A DNA stretch of 64,000 nt from Bog-756 sp963701325. Lineage in GTDB: Bacteria; Actinomycetota; Acidimicrobiia; Acidimicrobiales; RAAP-2. Shown piece after piece: positions 26,053 through 33,683 of this stretch (the stretch's first letter is position 1; each line of letters opens with the position of its first letter). The DNA lies in assembly GCA_963701325.1 (NCBI GenBank), contig OY969604.1, forward strand, positions 3,100,001 through 3,164,000, given 5' to 3'. The notes under the pieces are model-generated. The model ran no database searches. It saw nothing but the letters and a program-made list of their open reading frames with translations, and was not told the origin of the DNA. The position numbers were made by a program, and so were the translations under genes.

Positions 26053-27333
26053 GTGAATCGGCTCATCGTGACTCCGGGCGGGCCGCTGTCGGGCACCGTG
26101 CGGGCCGGTGGGGCCAAGAACTCGGTGCTCAAGCTCATGGCCGCCTGCCTACTGGCCGAGGGTCGCCACGTGCTCACCAACGTGCCCAGGATCACCGACG
26201 TGGACATCATGGCCGACGTCCTCTCTGCGATGGGTGTCGAGGTGGTCCGCGGCACGCGCCCCGACGAGCTGGTGGTCACCACGCCGGCCGAGGTCGTTCC
26301 CGACGCCCCCGACGGGCTCGTGGAGCGGATGCGGGCGTCGGTCGTCGTGCTCGGTCCGCTCCTGGCCCGCTGCGGCCGGGCGAGTGTGTCCGCGCCCGGC
26401 GGCGACGACTTCGGTCCCCGGCCCATCGACATGCACCTCCATGCGCTCGAGACCATGGGGGCCGGGTTCCGCACCACCAACGGCACCGTCGTGGGATGCG
26501 TCGAGAGCACGGTGGACGGACGGCCCCGCCTCATCGGCAGCCGGGTCGTCCTCGAGTACCCGAGCCACACCGGGACGGACAACGTCTTGATGGCGGCCAC
26601 CCTTGCCGAGGGCACCACCGTGATCGAGAACGCGGCCTGCGAACCGGAGGTGCGGGACCTGTCCGACTACCTCAATGCGATGGGGGCGAAGATCACCGGG
26701 GCGGGGACGTCCCGCATCGTGGTCGAGGGGGTCGAGCGCCTGCACCCGGCCTCGCACAGGGTCATCCCCGACCGGCTGGTGGTGGCCACCTTCCTCGTCG
26801 CGGCCGCGATGACCGGGGGAGAGGTGGTCGTCGAGGACGGCCGTCCAGAGCACATGGAGATGTTGATCCGCAAGCTCACCGCCATGGGCGTCGAGATCAC
26901 CCTCGGCCCCGACGGGCTCCGGGCCGACGCCAAGGGGTGCGCGCGGCTCCACTCGGTGGATGTCGCCACGCTGCCCTATCCCGGGTTCGCCACGGACTAC
27001 AAGCCGCTCATGGTGACCCTGCTCACCGTGGCCGACGGCGTCGGGATCGTCACCGAGAATCTCTTCTTCGGACGGTTCCGCTACGTCGAAGAGCTGAAGC
27101 GCATGGGTGCCGACGTCCGGACCGAGGGTCACCACGCGGTGGTCCGCGGGGTCGACCGCCTGTCGGGTGCGCCGGTGCATGCCTGCGACGTCCGGGCCGG
27201 GGCCTCGCTGGTGCTGGCCGGGCTGGTGGCCGACGGGGAGACGGTGATCGCCGACGCCCACCACATCGACCGTGGCTACGAGGGCCTCGACGCCAAGCTC
27301 AACTCCCTCGGCGCCCGAGTCGTCCGGGCCTGA
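26053..27333 (+). CDS. murA: UDP-N-acetylglucosamine 1-carboxyvinyltransferase MurA (Asp active-site variant)
   Basis: First committed step of peptidoglycan synthesis: enolpyruvyl transfer from PEP to UDP-GlcNAc. It has 426 residues, full length. Hallmarks: GGAKNSVLKLMAACLLAEG with the catalytic Lys, RMRASVVVLGPLLAR, GTDNVLMAATLAEGTT and ALVLAGL-type end with DRGYEGLDAKLNSLGA. In the flexible loop where most bacteria have PGGC, this reads APGGDDFGPRPIDMH, so the Cys nucleophile (Cys115 in E. coli) is Asp at about 118. The same change in Mycobacterium makes the enzyme insensitive to fosfomycin. Confidence 0.94.
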   Translation: MNRLIVTPGGPLSGTVRAGGAKNSVLKLMAACLLAEGRHVLTNVPRITDVDIMADVLSAMGVEVVRGTRPDELVVTTPAEVVPDAPDGLVERMRASVVVLGPLLARCGRASVSAPGGDDFGPRPIDMHLHALETMGAGFRTTNGTVVGCVESTVDGRPRLIGSRVVLEYPSHTGTDNVLMAATLAEGTTVIENAACEPEVRDLSDYLNAMGAKITGAGTSRIVVEGVERLHPASHRVIPDRLVVATFLVAAAMTGGEVVVEDGRPEHMEMLIRKLTAMGVEITLGPDGLRADAKGCARLHSVDVATLPYPGFATDYKPLMVTLLTVADGVGIVTENLFFGRFRYVEELKRMGADVRTEGHHAVVRGVDRLSGAPVHACDVRAGASLVLAGLVADGETVIADAHHIDRGYEGLDAKLNSLGARVVRA

Positions 27334-27368
27334 CCGCCCGACAAGCGCCCGAGTATCCTCAGGCAGCC

Positions 27369-28361
27369 ATGCCCGGCCGCCCCACGCTCGATCCTGCCGC
27401 CCTGTTCGAGGCCGCCCGCGACGGTGACCGTGTGGCGCTGCCACGGCTCCTCTCGCTCGTCGAACGCGGCGGACCGGGGTCACGCGCGGTGGCCGCCGTG
27501 GCCTACCGCGCATCCGAGCAGGCCTACACGATCGGGATCACCGGAGCGCCGGGATCTGGCAAGTCGACGCTCACCGGGCGACTCATCGAACAGGCGCGCA
27601 CCCGCGGGATCGACGGGAGCGACCGGGTCGCGGTGCTGGCCGTCGACCCGTCCTCGCCGTTCTCCGGCGGCGCGATCCTCGGCGACCGGATCCGCATGCA
27701 GACCCACGCCCTCGACGACAAGGTCTTCATCCGCTCGATGGCGACCCGGGGCCACCTGGGCGGCCTGACCGTGGCGGTGCCCGACGCGGTCCGGGTGCTC
27801 TCGGCGGTCGGGGTACCGGTGGTGCTGGTCGAGACGGTCGGGGTCGGCCAACAGGAGGTGGCGGTGGCCGCCGCCACCGACACCACCGTCGTGGTGGTGA
27901 ATCCCGGATGGGGCGACGCCGTCCAGGCCAACAAGGCCGGGCTCCTCGAGATCGCCGACCTGTTCGTGATCAACAAGGCCGACCGTGCGGGGACGCGCGA
28001 GACGCGCCGCGACCTCGAGCTCATGCTCGAGCTGACCCAGCTCGGCTCCTGGCGCCCGCCGATCGTCGAGACGGTGGCCACCACGGGCGCCGGCGTCGAG
28101 GAGGTGTGGACCGCCATCGCCGAGCACCGGTCGTGCCTCCTCGAGGACGGGTCGCTCGAGGAGCGTCGCCAGCGGCGTCTCGCCCGGGAGTTCCACCAGA
28201 TCCTGCTGGCCCGTGTCGAGCAGGAGATCGACGACCTGGTCGGGGCGGACCGCGTTGCGGACGCGGTCGCCGAGCTGTCGACCGGTGCGCTCGACCCCTA
28301 CGAGGCGGCGGACCGCCTGCTGTCGGGGCTCTTCCCGCGGACCCGAGGAGAGGGCGACTGA
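27369..28361 (+). CDS. meaB: MeaB/ArgK-type GTPase (methylmalonyl-CoA mutase chaperone)
   Basis: SIMIBI-class GTPase that loads and protects adenosylcobalamin in methylmalonyl-CoA mutase. It has 330 residues. Motifs: Walker A GITGAPGSGKSTL, AVDPSSPFSGGAILGDRIRM, RSMATRGHLGG, VETVGVGQQEVAVA (Walker B/switch) and NKAD for guanine recognition. The C-terminal helical arm is present. The mutase genes are not in the window. The first 30 residues (DPAALFEAARDGDRVALPRLLSLVE) are the typical N-terminal helices. It lies 36 bases after murA. Confidence 0.93.
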   Translation: MPGRPTLDPAALFEAARDGDRVALPRLLSLVERGGPGSRAVAAVAYRASEQAYTIGITGAPGSGKSTLTGRLIEQARTRGIDGSDRVAVLAVDPSSPFSGGAILGDRIRMQTHALDDKVFIRSMATRGHLGGLTVAVPDAVRVLSAVGVPVVLVETVGVGQQEVAVAAATDTTVVVVNPGWGDAVQANKAGLLEIADLFVINKADRAGTRETRRDLELMLELTQLGSWRPPIVETVATTGAGVEEVWTAIAEHRSCLLEDGSLEERRQRRLAREFHQILLARVEQEIDDLVGADRVADAVAELSTGALDPYEAADRLLSGLFPRTRGEGD

Positions 28362-28401
28362 GTACACGGCGCGCACAGCGGCGTCCGATAGCGTGCCCGT
28401 C

Positions 28402-30099
28402 GTGACCGCCCTACCCATCCCGTCGGTCCACCCCGTGCCGCCGGCCGAGGAGGATCCCCTCTGGTTCCAGCGCGCCGTCTTCTACGAGGTCTTCATCCGC
28501 GGGTTCTTCGACGGCAACAACGACGGGGTCGGAGACATCCCGGGGCTCATCGCCAAGCTCGACTACCTCCAGTGGCTCGGCGTCGACTGCCTCTGGCTCC
28601 TCCCCTTCTACCCGTCGCCGCTCCGGGACGGCGGCTATGACATCAGCGACTACTTCTCGGTGCACCCCGAGAGCGGTACCGTCGACGATCTCCGGACGCT
28701 GCTCCACGAGGCCCACAGCCGGGGCATCCGGGTCGTCGCCGACCTGGTCATCAACCACACCAGCGACCAGCACCCCTGGTTCGTCGAGTCGCGCAGCAGT
28801 CGCGGCAATCCGAAGGCCGACTGGTACGTGTGGAACGACGACGACCAGCGGTGGCCGGAGGCCCGGGTCGTCTTCATCGACGTCGAGCGCTCCAACTGGT
28901 CCTACGAGTCGTCGCGTGACCAGTACTACTGGCACCGGTTCTACGCCCACCAGCCGGATCTCAACTACGAGAACCCCGAGGTGGTCGAGGCCATGCTCGA
29001 GGTGGTGCGGTTCTGGCTCGACCTGGGGCTCGACGGCTTCCGGCTCGACGCGGTGCCCTACCTCTTCCAGCGCGACGGCACCCCCGGCGAGAACCTCCCC
29101 GAGACCCACGCCTTCATCAAGCTGGTGCGGGCGGAGCTCGACGCCCGGTACCCCGGCAGGATCCTGCTGGCCGAGGCCAACGGATGGCCGACCGACGTTG
29201 CCGAGTACTTCGGCGACGACGACGAGTGCCACCTCTGCTTCAACTTCCCCCTGATGCCCCGGCTGTTCACCGCGATCCGTCGCGAGCAGAGCTTTCCGAT
29301 CACCGAGATCCTGGCCCAGACCCCGGAGGCGCCGCCCGGGGGGCAGTGGGCGATCTTCCTGCGCAACCACGACGAGCTCACCCTCGAGATGGTCAGCGAA
29401 GAGGAGCGCGACTATCTCTTCTCCGAGTACGCCAAGGACCCCCGCATGAAACGCCACATGGGGATCGGCCGGCGGCTCGCCCCCCTCCTCGACCTCGACC
29501 GCCGACTGGCCGAGCTCCTCTTCTCGGTCCTGTTCACCCTGCGGGGCAGCCCGGTCCTCTACTACGGCGACGAGATCCAGATGGGGGACAACCTCTACCT
29601 GGGTGACCGGGACTCGGTGCGCACCCCCATGCAGTGGACCCCGGACCGCAACGGCGGGTTCAGCCGGGCAGACTTCGCCCAGCTCTACCTGCCGCCCCTC
29701 ATGGACCCCGTCTACGGGTTCGCCGGGGTCAACGTCGAGGCGCAGCAGCGCAACCCGAGCTCGTTCCTCCACTGGATGCGCCGGATGCTCGCGGTGCGCC
29801 GGGAGTTCCCCGTCCTCGGCACCGGCACCCTCGAGGTGGTCTCCTCCGCGAATCCCTCGGTGCTCGCCTTCGTGCGCTCGGACCGGCGGAGCCCGGGGAC
29901 CGGGCGGGGGACGGGCAACCCGGTCCTCTGCGTGCACAACCTGAGCCGGATGGCCCAGCCGGCTGCCATCGCGGCCGGGGAGTGGGCCGGGCGCCAGCCG
30001 ATCGAGCTGCTCGGGCGGGTCGCCTTCCCGCTCATCGGGGTCGAGCCCTACACGGTGACCCTCGGTCCCTACGAATCACTCAGCTTCGAGCTGGTCTGA
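28402..30099 (+). CDS. treS: Trehalose synthase TreS (maltose alpha-D-glucosyltransferase)
   Basis: GH13 enzyme interconverting maltose and trehalose; 565 residues. The (beta/alpha)8 catalytic core shows DGFRLDAVPYLF (nucleophile Asp), LAEANGWPTDVAEYFG (acid/base Glu) and FLRNHDELTLEM (third acid). Subfamily signs are YEVFIRGFFDGNNDGVGDIPG at the start and DRDSVRTPMQWTPDRNGGFS. No maltokinase domain is fused and no treY/Z or pep2 is next to it. GTG 28402 is chosen; GTG 28393 is three codons earlier. Convergent with the galT-like gene, with a gap of 14 bases. Confidence 0.94.
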   Translation: MTALPIPSVHPVPPAEEDPLWFQRAVFYEVFIRGFFDGNNDGVGDIPGLIAKLDYLQWLGVDCLWLLPFYPSPLRDGGYDISDYFSVHPESGTVDDLRTLLHEAHSRGIRVVADLVINHTSDQHPWFVESRSSRGNPKADWYVWNDDDQRWPEARVVFIDVERSNWSYESSRDQYYWHRFYAHQPDLNYENPEVVEAMLEVVRFWLDLGLDGFRLDAVPYLFQRDGTPGENLPETHAFIKLVRAELDARYPGRILLAEANGWPTDVAEYFGDDDECHLCFNFPLMPRLFTAIRREQSFPITEILAQTPEAPPGGQWAIFLRNHDELTLEMVSEEERDYLFSEYAKDPRMKRHMGIGRRLAPLLDLDRRLAELLFSVLFTLRGSPVLYYGDEIQMGDNLYLGDRDSVRTPMQWTPDRNGGFSRADFAQLYLPPLMDPVYGFAGVNVEAQQRNPSSFLHWMRRMLAVRREFPVLGTGTLEVVSSANPSVLAFVRSDRRSPGTGRGTGNPVLCVHNLSRMAQPAAIAAGEWAGRQPIELLGRVAFPLIGVEPYTVTLGPYESLSFELV

Positions 30100-30113
30100 G
30101 ACCAGCCGCCGGG

Positions 30114-31106
30114 TCAGCCGGCGTTGGCCACCGCGACCGGCGCGGCGAGCTCTTCGGCGGCCTGCTCCGGATTGACGATGTTGATGAGCACGCCGGTGCC
30201 CATCTCGAAGCCGGCCACGGTGGTCAGCTTCGGGACCACGTGGACGTGCCAGTGGTAAGGCTCGGGCGCCCGGTAGGGGGCCGAGTGGAAGACCAGGTTG
30301 TAGGCGATGTCGCCGAGCACGTTGCGCTGGCGGTCGAGGGCGATCTTGAGGGCTTTGCCCACCGCCACCAGGTCGGTGGGCGGGCTGTGGTGCAGGTGCG
30401 GCCCATGCGCGCGTGGGATGACCAGCATCTCGTAGGGGGAGCCACTCCAGAAGGGGCACACCACCAGGACCTGTTCGTCCGAGTAGACCACCCGGTGGGC
30501 CACGTTCTCCTCGGCGTCGACCGTGGTGCAGAGCAGGCACCGGCCGGCAAACCGGGCGAAGCCCGCCTGTTCCTCGACCAGCTCCCGGGGAACGAACGAC
30601 ATGCCCAACAGCTGGGCATGGGGGTGCTCGATGGAGGCCCCGGCCTCGCGGCCCGCGTTGACGATCGCCTGGCTGTAGCGGAGCCCCGCGATGGACGAGT
30701 GCTCGGCGATGCGTTCGCCGATGGCCCGCATGACCACACCGGTCTGCTCGTCGCTGAGCATCGACCACGAGTTCTGGTGGTCCGGGGACAGCACCAGGAC
30801 CTCGTGGATGCCGCCTGCGGTCGCCTGGGTGAACACGGGTCCACGGTTGGTGACCACGAACGGTGCGTTCCCCTCGAAGGCCGGATAGAGATTGGGGATG
30901 ACCCTGACCCGCCAGGCGCCGTCGGGTCCGAGGGTCTCGAGGGCTGGGGTGACACTCTCCTCGTTGCCCGGGCAGAAGGGACAGGGACGGGACGTGTCGG
31001 CCTGGATCGAGGCCATCCGGGGGGCGAAGGCCCGGGGCCTCGTGGCGCGGTCGGTGCTCACCACCACCCAACGCCCGGTGAGTGGGTCGAGTCGGAGTTG
31101 GTTCAT
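30114..31106 (-). CDS. Galactose-1-phosphate uridylyltransferase-like (HIT superfamily)
   Basis: Nucleotidylyl transferase of the GalT/HIT group, about 330 residues. It has a Zn site (CPFC, later CLLC), the active-site IEHPHAQLLG with the covalent His, and the second domain YHWHVHVVPKLTTVAGFEMGTG. Family members move UMP or related nucleotides between sugar phosphates; the exact sugar is not shown by sequence, so a true Leloir role is uncertain (no galK or galE nearby). Start placed at ATG 31106 (MNQLRLDPLTGRWV, the conserved beginning); GTG 31184 would add 26 basic residues. Confidence 0.8.
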   Translation of the reverse strand: MNQLRLDPLTGRWVVVSTDRATRPRAFAPRMASIQADTSRPCPFCPGNEESVTPALETLGPDGAWRVRVIPNLYPAFEGNAPFVVTNRGPVFTQATAGGIHEVLVLSPDHQNSWSMLSDEQTGVVMRAIGERIAEHSSIAGLRYSQAIVNAGREAGASIEHPHAQLLGMSFVPRELVEEQAGFARFAGRCLLCTTVDAEENVAHRVVYSDEQVLVVCPFWSGSPYEMLVIPRAHGPHLHHSPPTDLVAVGKALKIALDRQRNVLGDIAYNLVFHSAPYRAPEPYHWHVHVVPKLTTVAGFEMGTGVLINIVNPEQAAEELAAPVAVANAG

Positions 31107-31293
31107 CAGATGGGCGTGCTGCCCCTTGGCCTTCGCCCGTCGCGTCCCTGCACCTCGTTGCCACCTCACATCCGTGTTCGACACCCGGTCCGGACAGACA
31201 CGACCGAATCAGATGGCTACCCTCCCCCAAACCTACCAATTCCGGCGCCCACGGATGGTGCACCCGCGCCGGGGACGACCTCGGCCACGGTGA

Positions 31294-31299
31294 CAGAAT
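31294..31299 (+). promoter_or_regulatory. -10-like element of a leaderless transcript
   Basis: CAGAAT at 31294-31299, six bases, then ATG 31306. No ribosome-binding site precedes the start. Confidence 0.35.
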
Positions 31300-31305
31300 C
31301 GGCGG

Positions 31306-31857
31306 ATGACCATCCTGGCCCCGGGCCACGCGCCGGCGGCGCAGGAGATGCTCCACGCCCGCGATGCCGGATACGACCTCCTCCTGCTCGCCCACATCCT
31401 CTCAGCGCTGATCGCCCTCGGGGCGGTCATGGCTGCCGGTGTGTTCGCGCTGTCGTTGCGGCGGTCGACGGGTGCGGGCGGACCCGTCGGCGAGGCACTC
31501 GAGCGCTACTACCGCCCCGGGGTCAACTGGGCGGGCCGGGTGCTCTACCTGGTGCCGGTCCTCGGGTTGGCGCTCATGGGCCTGAGCCATCGGGACTGGA
31601 CGTTCGCCGACGGGTGGATCCTCGGCGGGCTCGCGTCGTGGGCCACGATCGCGGTCCTGGCGGAGGCCGTGCTCTGGCCGGAGGAACGCAGGCTCCAGGG
31701 CATCGTCTCGCGCCGGTCGGCGAACACGGTCGCCTTGTCGGCGGTCGAGGACGAGGAGGGCGACCCCGCCGCGATCTGCGTCCGGGTGGTCGTGACGGCC
31801 GCCGTCATCGCACTCGCGCTGGTGGCGACAGCGATCGTGATGGTGGCCAAGCCCTGA
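31306..31857 (+). CDS. Integral membrane protein, possibly DUF2269-like
   Basis: 183 residues, four likely helices: about 24-50 (DLLLLAHILSALIALGAVMAAGVFAL), 80-95, 103-122 and 158-178. A His in the first helix (LLAHILSALIALG) and the helix spacing recall small predicted membrane proteins of the DUF2269 kind, but the match is weak. No catalytic motif. Divergent from galT and convergent with the siroheme gene, apparently monocistronic and leaderless. Confidence 0.55.
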   Translation: MTILAPGHAPAAQEMLHARDAGYDLLLLAHILSALIALGAVMAAGVFALSLRRSTGAGGPVGEALERYYRPGVNWAGRVLYLVPVLGLALMGLSHRDWTFADGWILGGLASWATIAVLAEAVLWPEERRLQGIVSRRSANTVALSAVEDEEGDPAAICVRVVVTAAVIALALVATAIVMVAKP

Positions 31858-31896
31858 CCCGGCGACGCTCCGTGGCTCAGTCCGACGCTCCGTGGT

Positions 31897-32619
31897 TCAG
31901 TCCGGGTCGGTGCCGAGGAGCCGGGCCAGCAGCGCCCGCGCCTCCTCGGTGTGTCCCTCGGAGACGAGGGGGGCCACCTGGTCGATCGCCTCACTCCATG
32001 CCACCGGCCCGGCAGCGCGTCCGGTCGCCTGCAACGAGCTCCGGGCTTCGCCGACCAGGGATGCGAGCGTGGCGATCTCAGGTCCGAGGGCCGCGGCAGC
32101 ACGGTCCCGCAACCACCGGGCGAGCGCGGGGCTCGCCCCGCCGGTCGAGATGCTCAGGGTGATCGGCCCGGCCCGGTGCACGGCGGGCAGTTCGACGGCG
32201 CCGGGTGCCCGGCCCGAGGCGAGGTTGACGAGGACGCCACCGTCGAGGGCGTCGGCGAGCACCCGGGCGTCGACGGCGGAGACCCCGGTGGCTGCCACCA
32301 CGAGGCGGTAGTCAGCCGCCTCGCCGGCGCGGTAGGGGCGGACCTCGACCGAGAGGCTGCCGACCCTGGTCTCCCCGCCCGGCGGGTCCGAGGCGTCGCC
32401 AGCGGCCATCGTCGAGGCACCCAGTTCGGGGCCGACCTCGAGGGTGACCACGGTGACCGCAGCCCCTGCCTCGAGGAGGCCGCGGACCTTGCGGGCGGCC
32501 ACCGGGCCGCCCCCCACGACCAGGCAGGCGGCGCCGAGGAGGTCGAGGGAGACCGGATAGCGAGGGGCCCGACCGGCTCCGGTCGGGCCTGTCCCGGGAG
32601 GCGGATCGGAGGTGGTCAT
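31897..32619 (-). CDS. Precorrin-2 dehydrogenase / siroheme synthase N-domain protein
   Basis: NAD-dependent oxidation of precorrin-2 to sirohydrochlorin, and possibly iron insertion, on the way to siroheme. It has 240 residues. The Rossmann start ACLVVGGGPVAARKVRGLLEAGA is diagnostic for CysG-N/Met8, followed by LVVAATG, VLVNLASGRAPGAVELPAVH and the dimerisation block TLSISTGGASPALARWLRDR. Divergent from the cysH-sulfite reductase operon that needs siroheme, so the two transcripts supply cofactor and apoenzyme. The ferrochelatase role is possible but not provable from this sequence. Confidence 0.88.
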   Translation of the reverse strand: MTTSDPPPGTGPTGAGRAPRYPVSLDLLGAACLVVGGGPVAARKVRGLLEAGAAVTVVTLEVGPELGASTMAAGDASDPPGGETRVGSLSVEVRPYRAGEAADYRLVVAATGVSAVDARVLADALDGGVLVNLASGRAPGAVELPAVHRAGPITLSISTGGASPALARWLRDRAAAALGPEIATLASLVGEARSSLQATGRAAGPVAWSEAIDQVAPLVSEGHTEEARALLARLLGTDPD

Positions 32620-32735
32620 CGGCTCGGTGTGTCCCTGTCCTCGGTGCGGTCGCCAGAGGGCCCTGGCGGCCGGTCCAGTCTCGCTGCATGGCGGTGGCCG
32701 TTGGTGCCTCTGGCCGGTCCGGGGCGATTCTGCTA

Positions 32736-32763
32736 AAACCTGATCTGGTTAGTCATGTATAGT
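32736..32763 (+). promoter_or_regulatory. Promoter with overlapping dyad for the sulfur-assimilation operon
   Basis: A -10-like TATAGT lies at 32758-32763. Just upstream at 32736-32750 is an imperfect dyad, AAACC-TGATCT-GGTT, covering the -35 position. It could be the operator of a sulfur regulator. The transcript would start near 32770 and carry a structured leader (GGCGT/ACGCC hairpin around 32793-32806) before the Cys-rich ORF. Confidence 0.4.
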
Positions 32764-32832
32764 CGTGGTCGAGGTGCTACGGAGACCCTGGACGGCGTCG
32801 GGACGCCCTGGGCGGCCGGAGGGTCGAACCAG

Positions 32833-32955
32833 GTGCCGGGAATGTTGAGGGATCCAATCGGGTTTTGTCTGTGCAGGTGTGGATGCACCGGGATGGTCGG
32901 AAGGGTGATGGCGGCAAGCCGCCGGATCGCCTCCGGAAGAGGGAGAGTGCCGTGA
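32833..32955 (+). CDS. Cys-rich leader peptide upstream of cysH (putative cysteine attenuator)
   Basis: A 40-codon ORF from GTG 32833, preceded by GGAGGG at 32818-32823 (9 nt gap); ATG 32842 is an alternative start. Codons 11-18 read F-C-L-C-R-C-G-C, four Cys codons in seven. The stop TGA (32953-32955) overlaps the cysH GTG (GTGA), so the two are translationally coupled. Between them lie GGCGGC/GCCGCC (32910-32923) and CTCC/GGAG (32931-32945) pairings that could hide the cysH ribosome-binding site. Poly-Cys upstream ORFs controlling sulfur genes are known from mycobacteria; the mechanism here is inferred. Confidence 0.65.
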   Translation: MPGMLRDPIGFCLCRCGCTGMVGRVMAASRRIASGRGRVP

Positions 32956-33668
32956 AGCTGAGCGTGGTGGACTACCGGACGAAGCTCGCGCAGATGGCCG
33001 AGGACCCGGCGGAAGCCCGGTTGCGGAACGAGATGGCCGAGCAGTCGGCGGCCTTCGAGACGGCCCCGGCAGGCCTCATCATGGCCTGGGCCATCGAACG
33101 GTTCGGCCCGAAGCTGGCCCTCTCCTGTTCCTTCCAGGAGGCTGTGCTCGTGGACATCGCGGTCAAGGTCGATCCGGACATCGAGGTGATCTTCCTCGAT
33201 ACCGAGTCCCACTTCCCCGAGACCCTCGAGTACGTCGAGCACATCCACGCGCGCTACGACCTCAATCTGACCGTGACCTCCCCCGTGCCCGGCGCCGAGG
33301 AGCACCCGTGCGGGACGTCACAGTGCTGCGAGTTCCGAAAGGTGCGCCCGCTCCGCGAGGCCCTTGCGGGCAAGGAGGCGTGGGTGACCGGCCTCAAGCG
33401 GGTCGACGCACCCACCCGGCGTCACGCCCCGATCGTCGCCTTCGACGAGAGCTGGGGCATGGTCAAGATCAACCCGCTGGCCACGTGGACCGAGCAGGAC
33501 GTGGCCGGCTACGCGCGTGATCACGGCATCCCGCAGCACCCGCTGCTCTCGCAGGGCTATCTCTCCATCGGGTGCGCTCCGACCACCCGCCCGGTGGGCG
33601 AGGGTGAGGACCCGCGTGCCGGACGGTGGGCCGACTCGGACAAGGTCGAGTGCGGCCTGCACGTCTGA
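32952..33668 (+). CDS. cysH: Adenylyl-sulfate (APS/PAPS) reductase CysH
   Basis: Reduces activated sulfate to sulfite with thioredoxin or glutaredoxin. It has 238 residues. GTG 32952 is the start: GGGAGAG lies just before it and it overlaps the leader ORF. The PP-loop-like LALSCSFQEAVLVDIA, FLDTESHFPETLEYVE and the catalytic Cys in KVECGLHV (about 234) are present. Cys-Cys at 125-126 (TSQCCEFRKVRPL) indicates the Fe-S APS-reductase type. The later Cys-X2-Cys pair reads SIGCAPTTRPV: only Cys 208 is present, with Thr 211 in place of the fourth ligand. Confidence 0.9.
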   Translation: MKLSVVDYRTKLAQMAEDPAEARLRNEMAEQSAAFETAPAGLIMAWAIERFGPKLALSCSFQEAVLVDIAVKVDPDIEVIFLDTESHFPETLEYVEHIHARYDLNLTVTSPVPGAEEHPCGTSQCCEFRKVRPLREALAGKEAWVTGLKRVDAPTRRHAPIVAFDESWGMVKINPLATWTEQDVAGYARDHGIPQHPLLSQGYLSIGCAPTTRPVGEGEDPRAGRWADSDKVECGLHV

Positions 33669-33683
33669 GATGACCCTCCCCAG

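Noticed and set aside
32770..32832. SAM or other known riboswitch in the cysH leader
   Set aside because: Small hairpins are present, but none of the conserved cores of SAM-I/II/IV aptamers that I know can be traced; the Cys-codon ORF explains the leader better.
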